DNA from: JAENVT01 sp039931555
GTDB taxonomy: Bacteria > Actinomycetota > Acidimicrobiia > Acidimicrobiales > Ilumatobacteraceae
Direction: 5' to 3'
DNA length: 5,357 bases
Assembly (NCBI GenBank): GCA_039931555.1
Contig: JBDTRP010000106.1
Coordinates: 1-5,357, forward strand
This document shows, in pieces, positions 1 to 5,357 of this stretch. Under the pieces are notes generated by a model. It worked only from the letters and a program-made list of their open reading frames with translations, had not been told where the DNA came from and searched no databases. Numbering within the stretch: the first letter of the stretch is position 1; each line of letters begins with the position of its first letter. The position numbers and the translations under genes are program-made.

Positions 1-327
1 GACCCCGGTGGCGAGCGTGCCGAGCACGAGGGTGTTGGCCATCGCGGCCTTCAGCTCGGGCCACACGGGGCGACTGCCTTTGATGGAGCGACCCCAGTTG
101 AACGTGACGAAGTGATGCAGCCAGCTGAAGTACTGCGACACGATGTTGCCGGTGAGGCCATTGGTCTGTTTGTACTGCAGGATCTTCGCCGGAGTCGCCC
201 TCGGGTTGAGCCGCAAGTAGCTCTGCACCGGATCAGTGCCGATGCGGATCGCCACGAAGACGAGAAACGTGATGATAAACAACGTGGGAATGGTCCACAT
301 GAGCCTTCGTGCGACGAATCTGATCAT
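1..327 (-). CDS. ABC transporter permease, DppB/OppB type (N-terminal part, runs off the window)
   Basis: This is an inner-membrane permease of a dipeptide/oligopeptide/nickel-type ABC transporter, one of the two subunits that would form the channel fed by the binding protein just upstream. Only the first 109 codons are inside the window; the frame is open to position 1. It starts MIRFVARRLMWTIPTL, with one hydrophobic membrane segment at about residues 10-28, then a long periplasmic stretch. Family features are R-R-L before TM1, 'IRIGTDPV' after it (29-34), 'QYFSWLHHFVTFNWGRS' (65-81; family QYxxWLxxxxxGDxGxS), 'PVWPEL' (86-91) and 'ANTLVLGTLATG' (97-108), where TM2 begins. The ATG at 327 is chosen because GGAGGT sits 9 bases upstream. 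It is probably co-transcribed with the binding-protein gene. The usual ~300-residue length implies about two thirds is missing. The transported substrate cannot be read from this part. Confidence 0.9.
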   Translation of the reverse strand, partial: MIRFVARRLMWTIPTLFIITFLVFVAIRIGTDPVQSYLRLNPRATPAKILQYKQTNGLTGNIVSQYFSWLHHFVTFNWGRSIKGSRPVWPELKAAMANTLVLGTLATGV

Positions 328-336
328 CGTGGGCGC

Positions 337-342
337 ACCTCC
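337..342 (-). promoter_or_regulatory. Ribosome binding site of the permease gene
   Basis: On the minus strand this reads GGAGGT, a near-perfect Shine-Dalgarno sequence, with a 9-base spacer to the ATG at 327-325. It fixes the start of the permease and shows that this gene is translated independently of the binding protein, whose stop codon lies about 100 bases upstream. Confidence 0.8.
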
Positions 343-370
343 GAGTTGTCGACGCGAACTGGGTATTGCA

Positions 371-401
371 GAGCGGGGCCGGCTGGTTGCCGGCCCCGCT
401 C
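371..401 (-). other. Perfect 12-bp intercistronic hairpin between binding protein and permease
   Basis: GAGCGGGGCCGG (371-382) and CCGGCCCCGCTC (390-401) are exact inverted repeats around a 7-base loop. In the minus-strand transcript this gives a very GC-rich stem 33 bases after the binding-protein stop codon and 43 bases before the permease start. No T-run follows on either strand (TGCAATACC on the minus strand), so it does not look like a standard intrinsic terminator. In binding-protein transporter operons, such hairpins (as between malE and malF) are known to protect the 3' end of the binding-protein mRNA. They let it be made in excess over the membrane subunits. That role here is an inference. 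Partial termination is the main alternative. Confidence 0.75.
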
Positions 402-434
402 ACACTAGGTCATTTCTTCAGCGTTGGCTGCTTG

Positions 435-2225
435 TCAGCCAAGCGCAATGTCAGGCTCGCCAGTGACGAGCTGTGTTGCCTCGTAGGTGCCCTTCGACGT
501 GGTTGCCCACACCGACGGGAGCAACTTGAAGCCCGTGGTCCACTCGTACCACGACGAGTTGGCGCACTCGGTGATCGGGTTGAGACACTCTGGCCACTGC
601 TCGGCACCGATGACGATCTGGCCATCGCCATTGGCGTCGGTCCACTCGTTGATGTTCTGGAACGCCTGGTAGTTGGCGGCGTCCTTGTCGACCGGGCCAC
701 CGACCTGATCGGTACGCCATGCGGCGATGTTGGGGAACTGGTACAGCGGCAGCATGACTGCGTCGTCGGCAAGTGCCTTGCCGATCTGGTGGATCAGGTC
801 AGCACGCTTGGTCTCGTCGACCGTCTGGTCGGACTGGGTCATCAACTTGGATGCGGCTTCGTCGCACCAACCAGCGGAGTTCTGGCCCTGGTTGTTGTTG
901 TCGGGGCCGGGAACCTGCGAGCACGCCATGATGCCCGTGACCGTGGGGTCGGGGCTCGCCGTGTTGATGTACATGGCCATGTCGTACTTGAGTGCTGGGA
1001 GGCGCTGCTGGAAGTAGCAGGCTGCGTCGCAGTTGTCGGCCTTGATGTTGAAGCCGGCCTTCTGCAGCTCAGGAATCATGAGGGCCTGGGTCGACTCGCG
1101 ACGGGTGTTACCCGAGTTGATGATCCAGTGGATCTCCGGCGCAACGCCGTCCTTCGCCCACATGCCACTGCCATCCTTGGCCCAACCAGCATCGGTCAGG
1201 ATCTTGTCTGCGGCGGCGCTGTCGAAGTAGCCGTCGGTGCCGTCTGCCTTGCCGAAGATCGTGTCATCGCACCACGGGCCGATGGTCGGAACCCACAGGC
1301 CACAGTTCAGCAATGGCCCGCCGGGGAAGATCGGGTCGTAGATGTTGGCGAGGATCAGGTTGCGGTCGATCGACTTGGCGAAGGCATGACGGAAGTCGGC
1401 GTCCTTGAAGGCGCACGAACGAGTCTCGTCAGGCGTGCAGTTGGCGTCTTCCTGGAAGTACAAGCCTTCGTAGTTGGTGCCGTAGCCAGGAGTCGACTTG
1501 ATGTTCGGATCGTTCAGTGCGTCCTTGATACCGGCGTACGCCTGCGGGAAGATGAAGTCACTTTCACCGGAGACGAGCGAGGCGATCTCGGTGTCGCTGT
1601 CGGCCTTGGGGACCATGACGATCTTGTCGACCTGGCCAGCGTCGGTTCCGTAGTAGTTCGGGTTCTTCACCAGCACGAGCTGATCGAGGCTCCACGAATC
1701 GATCTTGTACGGCTGGCCCGAGAACGGGATGTTGTCGGCGAACTCGGCCGAGACGTCGTTGCAGTCCTTGACCGCGTCAGCCTTGAGCAGGTTGATGAAC
1801 AGCGTCTTGTACGGCGCGTACACCTCCGAGAACTTCACCACGACCTGGTGATCATCGGTGCCCTGCTCGATGGATGTGATCTTGTCGTAGCCCGTGGTGC
1901 TCAATGAGCCAGGGGTTTTCAGCGTTGCATCAACGGTGCACTTGAAGTCGGCGAACGTGATCTTTGAACCGTCATCCCAAACAGCTTTGGGGTTGATGTT
2001 CATCGTCAACGTCATCGCTGCTCCGCCGCCGGAAGCGGCAGTGGTCTCAGCGCCACCAGCGGTCGTCTCGGGTGCTGCGGTCGTCTCGGACGCTGCCGCC
2101 GTGGTGCCTTCAGTTGCACCGGTGGTGGCGTTCGAACTGGTCGAATCGCTACCGCAAGCTGCGGCGATGAAGGCCATGCCGACAGCCAGTGCAGCGAATC
2201 GAGTGCTGCGTTTCGTGATCCTCAC
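435..2225 (-). CDS. Lipoprotein substrate-binding protein of a peptide-type ABC transporter (SBP family 5), apparently circularly permuted
   Basis: This is the extracytoplasmic binding protein (596 residues) of a dipeptide/oligopeptide/nickel-type importer; it captures the solute and delivers it to the permease encoded next. A lipoprotein signal peptide (positive RITKRSTR, hydrophobic 11-23, lipobox IAAA-C24) anchors it to the membrane. A Ser/Thr/Ala/Glu linker follows (25-70, ETTA three times). Family 5 landmarks are 'NPKAVWDDGSKITFADF' (78-94), 'YKIDSWSLDQLVLVKNPNYY' (173-192), 'FRHAFAKSIDRNLI' (278-291) and 'MLPLYQFPNIAAW' (491-503). The usual opening segment of the mature protein is absent before residue 71. 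It instead appears at residues 537-593 (IVIGAEQWPECLNP ... YEATQLVTGEPDI), after the normal family end at 'FQNINEW' (522-528), so the fold appears circularly permuted. Twelve cysteines beyond C24 suggest disulfides. The start is GTG, chosen because of the lipoprotein signal and an AGGAGG site 9 bases upstream. Family assignment is secure; the substrate is unknown. Confidence 0.93.
   Translation of the reverse strand: MRITKRSTRFAALAVGMAFIAAACGSDSTSSNATTGATEGTTAAASETTAAPETTAGGAETTAASGGGAAMTLTMNINPKAVWDDGSKITFADFKCTVDATLKTPGSLSTTGYDKITSIEQGTDDHQVVVKFSEVYAPYKTLFINLLKADAVKDCNDVSAEFADNIPFSGQPYKIDSWSLDQLVLVKNPNYYGTDAGQVDKIVMVPKADSDTEIASLVSGESDFIFPQAYAGIKDALNDPNIKSTPGYGTNYEGLYFQEDANCTPDETRSCAFKDADFRHAFAKSIDRNLILANIYDPIFPGGPLLNCGLWVPTIGPWCDDTIFGKADGTDGYFDSAAADKILTDAGWAKDGSGMWAKDGVAPEIHWIINSGNTRRESTQALMIPELQKAGFNIKADNCDAACYFQQRLPALKYDMAMYINTASPDPTVTGIMACSQVPGPDNNNQGQNSAGWCDEAASKLMTQSDQTVDETKRADLIHQIGKALADDAVMLPLYQFPNIAAWRTDQVGGPVDKDAANYQAFQNINEWTDANGDGQIVIGAEQWPECLNPITECANSSWYEWTTGFKLLPSVWATTSKGTYEATQLVTGEPDIALG
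2059..2089 (-). repeat. Short direct repeats encoding the ETTA linker
   Basis: GCGGTCGTCTCGG (plus strand) occurs exactly at 2059-2071 and 2077-2089, a spacing of 18 bases or six codons. It lies in the lipoprotein linker, where the protein reads SETTA-APETTA-GGAETTA (residues 46-64). The repeat is in frame, so gain or loss of units by slippage would change linker length without breaking the gene. Such Thr/Ala/Glu-rich spacers hold the binding domain away from the membrane anchor. Confidence 0.6.
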
Positions 2226-2234
2226 GTGGGTGTT

Positions 2235-2240
2235 CCTCCT
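2235..2240 (-). promoter_or_regulatory. Ribosome binding site of the binding-protein gene
   Basis: The minus strand reads AGGAGG, a full Shine-Dalgarno match, with 9 bases before the GTG at 2225-2223. It supports the GTG start, since no in-frame ATG lies near a comparable site. A perfect site in front of a binding-protein gene fits the high expression these proteins need. Confidence 0.8.
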
Positions 2241-2281
2241 ATGTGAACGGAGGGAGGTGGGTCTCGGTCGAAACTACGAGT

Positions 2282-2296
2282 CGAGCAAAACGCTCG
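2282..2296. repeat. Small inverted repeat upstream of the binding-protein gene, possible operator
   Basis: CGAGC-AAAAC-GCTCG is a 5-bp perfect inverted repeat with a 5-base centre, 56 bases from the GTG start. Its position in the leader of the transporter operon would fit a regulator binding site or a small RNA hairpin. On the minus strand the centre reads GTTTT, inside the loop rather than after the stem, so it is not a terminator. A repeat this short can occur by chance, and no regulator can be named. Confidence 0.3.
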
Positions 2297-2402
2297 TCGG
2301 GAAGCTCAACCACACTCTCACACCGTCCTCCCCGATCGGAGTGAGCGCCGCCAACATAGCACCGTTGTTTACCGACCGGTAGCCCAGACATTCCGATTGG
2401 CC

Positions 2403-2427
2403 AAAAAGCCGGACGGAAAATTCCGGC
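2403..2427 (-). terminator. Intrinsic terminator of the gap-pgk-tpiA operon
   Basis: On the minus strand, GCCGGA (2427-2422) pairs perfectly with TCCGGC (2413-2408) across an 8-base loop. TTTTT (2407-2403) follows the stem immediately. A further G-U pair can extend the stem at its base. It lies 15 bases after the tpiA stop codon, so glycolytic transcription should end here rather than continue into the transporter genes. Confidence 0.85.
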
Positions 2428-2442
2428 CGCGTCGAGTGGGAT

Positions 2443-3210
2443 CTATGTCCCGAGCTTGCAGATGCGGGCGAACTCGTCGGGGTCGAGGCTGGCGCCGCCG
2501 ACCAATGCGCCATCGATGTCGGGCTGGCTGATCAGCTCGGCGATGTTCGACGACTTGACGCTTCCTCCGTACTGGATGCGCACGCCCTCGGCGGCGTCCT
2601 TGCCGGCGAGGGCGCCGATGCAACCGCGGATCGCGGCGCAGACCTGCTGGGCGTCGTCCGACGTTGCCGTGCGGCCGGTTCCGATCGCCCAGATCGGTTC
2701 ATAGGCGACGACCAGTGATGCGATCTTGTCGGCCTTGAGGCCATCGAAAGCTGCGCTGATCTGCCCGATCACCTTGGTCTCGGTTTCTCCGGCCTCGCGG
2801 TCCTCCAGCGTCTCACCGACGCAGACGATCGGCGTCATCGAGTTGCGTTGGATGGACACCAACTTCTTGGCGACCTGTTCGTCGGTCTCACCGAAGAGTT
2901 GGCGGCGCTCGCTGTGCCCGACGATCACGTACTGCACGTTCAGCTTGGCGAGGAACAGCGGCGACACCTCGCCGGTGAAGGCGCCCTTGTCCTCCCAGTG
3001 ACAGTGCTGGGCGCCAACCGCGAACATGAGCTTGTCGGCGTCGATCACGGTCTGCACGCTGCGTATGTCGGTGAACGGCGGATGGATGCTGACGTCAACG
3101 TTCTCGAGGTCGTCCTTGGTCACCAAGTACGCCAGCTTCTGCACACACTGGATCGCTTCGAAGTGGTTGTGGTTCATCTTCCAGTTCGCCGAGATCAACG
3201 GCCTACGCAT
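2443..3210 (-). CDS. tpiA: Triosephosphate isomerase
   Basis: This cytosolic TIM-barrel enzyme (255 residues, normal for the family) interconverts dihydroxyacetone phosphate and glyceraldehyde 3-phosphate, the substrate of the GAPDH encoded two genes upstream. Catalytic features are complete: N9 and K11 in 'SANWKMN', H99 in 'VGHSERR', and E171 in 'VAYEPIWAIGTGRT', which opens the mobile lid loop (about 172-181). The phosphate-binding segments 'YGGSVKSSNI' (214-223) and 'GALVGGASLD' (234-243) are also present. The frame is open further upstream, but the ATG at 3210 gives the standard 'RRPLISANWKMN' start. The gene begins inside the end of pgk (8-base overlap, ATGCGTAG) without a good Shine-Dalgarno sequence. 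Its translation is therefore probably coupled to pgk. It is the last gene of the operon. Confidence 0.97.
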   Translation of the reverse strand: MRRPLISANWKMNHNHFEAIQCVQKLAYLVTKDDLENVDVSIHPPFTDIRSVQTVIDADKLMFAVGAQHCHWEDKGAFTGEVSPLFLAKLNVQYVIVGHSERRQLFGETDEQVAKKLVSIQRNSMTPIVCVGETLEDREAGETETKVIGQISAAFDGLKADKIASLVVAYEPIWAIGTGRTATSDDAQQVCAAIRGCIGALAGKDAAEGVRIQYGGSVKSSNIAELISQPDIDGALVGGASLDPDEFARICKLGT

Positions 3211-4311
3211 TGGGCGCACCACGCAGTGCTTCCAGGCCCGGCAGGTCGCCGAACTCGAGGAGCTCCAGCGACGCTCCACCTCCGGTCGACACGTGGTCGA
3301 CTTCGTCGTCGAGTCGGAACTGTGCCAGGGCCGCGGCGCTGTCGCCGCCTCCGACCACCGTGAACGCCTTCGTGTCGGCCATGGCCTGCGCAATCGTGCG
3401 CGTGCCGGCCTCGAAGCGCGGGTCCTCGAACATTCCCATCGGCCCGTTCCAGAAGACGGTTCGCGCTTCGATGATCACGTCGCTGAACGCCGCTGCAGTG
3501 CCTGGCCCGATGTCGAGCCCCTTTGCACCGTCAGGCAGGCTGCGACCGAACGTCGAGAGGTTGCCGGCCGCGTCGAGCCCGACGATGTCTTCGGGCAGGT
3601 GGATCGTCTTGCCGCCGGCGGCCGACTCTGCCAGCAGGCGCCGGCATGTGTCGAGCTGATCCGGCTCCCAAAGCGAATCGCCGATCTGATTGCCCTGTGC
3701 GGCGAGGAAGGTGAAGCACATCGCTCCGCCGAGCACCAGCTCGTCGACGACCTTCAACAGTGCTTCGACTACGCCCAACTTGTCGCTGATCTTCGCACCG
3801 CCGAGCACCGCGACGAATGGGCGCTTGGGATCGCTGCGAATGCCGAGCAGGACATCAACCTCTTTCTGCATCAGCAGCCCCATCGCCGACGGCAGGGTCC
3901 GCGGCGGGCCGACGATCGAGGCATGTGCACGGTGGCACGCACCGAAGGCGTCGTCGACATAGGCGTCGATTCCCACGATCAAGGACGCGACGAACTGTGG
4001 GTCGTTGCCCTCCTCACCCGGGTCGTAGCGCAGGTTCTCGAGCAGCTCGACCCCGGGCGCCAACTCGCCGAGGCGGGCTCGTACCGCATCCATCGAGTAC
4101 TTCGGGTTCGGCTTGCCCTTCGGACGGCCGAGGTGCGACGCACACACCACGTGCGCGCCGCGGCTCGTCAGCCACTCGATCGTGGGTAGGGCGGCGCGGA
4201 TGCGGAAGTCGTCGGTGATGACACCATCGTCCATCGGCACGTTGAAGTCGGTACGAACCAGAACCCGCTTGCCCCGCACGTCGCCGAGGTCGGACAGCGT
4301 GGGGATGCGGC

Positions 4312-4315
<4 letters not shown>
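3203..4315 (-). CDS. pgk: Phosphoglycerate kinase (short form)
   Basis: This cytosolic glycolytic enzyme transfers the acyl-phosphate of 1,3-bisphosphoglycerate to ADP, making ATP and 3-phosphoglycerate. It is 370 residues, against about 390-400 in most bacteria. Substrate-site residues are visible in 'RTDFNVP' (21-27; D23, N25), R38, 'SHLGRPKG' (60-67) and 'HRAHAS' (128-133). The nucleotide site shows 'LGGAKISDK' (171-179), 'WNGPMGMFE' (289-297) and 'VGGGDSAAA' (321-329). The C-terminal 'HVSTGGGASLE' (341-351) is standard. The shortening falls between 'RLGEL' (81-85) and 'LLENLRY' (91-97), where about 20-25 residues of the N-terminal domain are missing; no catalytic motif is lost. The start at 4315 is chosen over the in-frame ATG at 4399 because it gives the normal N-terminus and overlaps the gap stop codon as ATGA. 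The upstream 28 residues have no family resemblance. Confidence 0.97.
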
Positions 4316-5334
<1,019 letters not shown>

Positions 5335-5344
5335 GCGCGGTGGG

Positions 5345-5350
5345 TCCTTT
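5345..5350 (-). promoter_or_regulatory. Ribosome binding site of gap
   Basis: The minus strand reads AAAGGA, with 10 bases before the ATG at 5334-5332. This is a usable, slightly distant Shine-Dalgarno site and supports the start, which also gives the canonical TVRVGINGFGRIGR N-terminus. The operon promoter lies outside the window. Confidence 0.65.
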
Positions 5351-5357
5351 CACATAC

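Larger units (their letters stand above)
2226..2442. other. Intergenic region between the glycolytic operon and the transporter operon
   Basis: This 217-base gap holds the tpiA terminator at its right end and the binding-protein ribosome site at its left end. Because the terminator separates the two units, the transporter promoter should lie between about 2241 and 2402 on the minus strand. I see no convincing -35/-10 pair. The best -10-like hexamer is TATGTT (2358-2353) without a good -35 partner. A small inverted repeat is present at 2282-2296. I see no small gene or tRNA in the gap. Confidence 0.6.

Noticed and set aside
371..401. Intercistronic hairpin as an intrinsic terminator
   Set aside because: No T-run follows the stem on either strand, and the next gene is the natural operon partner with its own ribosome site.
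366..1907. Long open plus-strand frame (513 codons) opposite the binding-protein gene
   Set aside because: It lies wholly antisense to a strongly supported lipoprotein gene, has no recognisable family motif, and its Val/Asp/Arg/Leu-rich composition is typical of antisense frames in high-GC genes. No ribosome site was seen.
2353..2358. TATGTT as the -10 element of the transporter promoter
   Set aside because: No -35-like hexamer lies 16-18 bases upstream, so a single weak hexamer is not enough to call a promoter.
3211..3393. N-terminal extension of triosephosphate isomerase into pgk
   Set aside because: The extra 61 residues are an out-of-frame reading of the end of pgk. The family start is at the ATG at 3210.
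3026..4189. Open plus-strand frame (387 codons) opposite tpiA and pgk
   Set aside because: It is antisense to two conserved glycolytic genes, with no family features and an Arg/Ala-rich shadow composition.

Overview
The window looks like chromosomal DNA of a high-GC bacterium, most likely an actinobacterium. The class Acidimicrobiia (Ilumatobacter-like) is my best guess. It rests on the Ala/Thr/Glu 'ETTA' linker behind the lipoprotein cysteine, the style of the binding protein, and the unusually short phosphoglycerate kinase. It is an inference from family memory, not a database result. All real genes read on the minus strand; the long plus-strand ORFs are antisense shadows.

Reading in the direction of transcription (right to left): positions 5334-2443 hold a compact glycolytic operon, gap (glyceraldehyde-3-phosphate dehydrogenase), pgk (phosphoglycerate kinase) and tpiA (triosephosphate isomerase). 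The three genes overlap by 4 and 8 bases, which suggests translational coupling. Their products catalyse consecutive or adjoining triose-phosphate steps. A clear intrinsic terminator (2403-2427) closes the operon 15 bases after tpiA. The secG gene that often follows tpiA in actinobacteria is not there.

A 217-base intergenic region (2226-2442) separates this from a second, unrelated transcription unit. That unit starts with a lipoprotein substrate-binding protein of an ABC transporter (family 5, dipeptide/oligopeptide/nickel type; 2225-435). It continues, after a 107-base spacer with a perfect 12-bp hairpin, into the start of a DppB/OppB-type permease (327 to the window edge). The remaining permease, ATPase and other subunits would lie beyond position 1.

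The most interesting observation is in the binding protein. It appears to be circularly permuted. The segment that normally opens the mature protein (beta strand with the 'IGAEQxPxxLNP' motif, through 'YxxxxLxTGEP') is missing after the signal peptide. It is found instead at the extreme C-terminus, after the point where the family normally ends. The C-terminal end reads naturally into the residues that now follow the lipoprotein linker. The reading frame, lipobox, ribosome site and downstream permease are all intact, so this looks like a working gene rather than debris.
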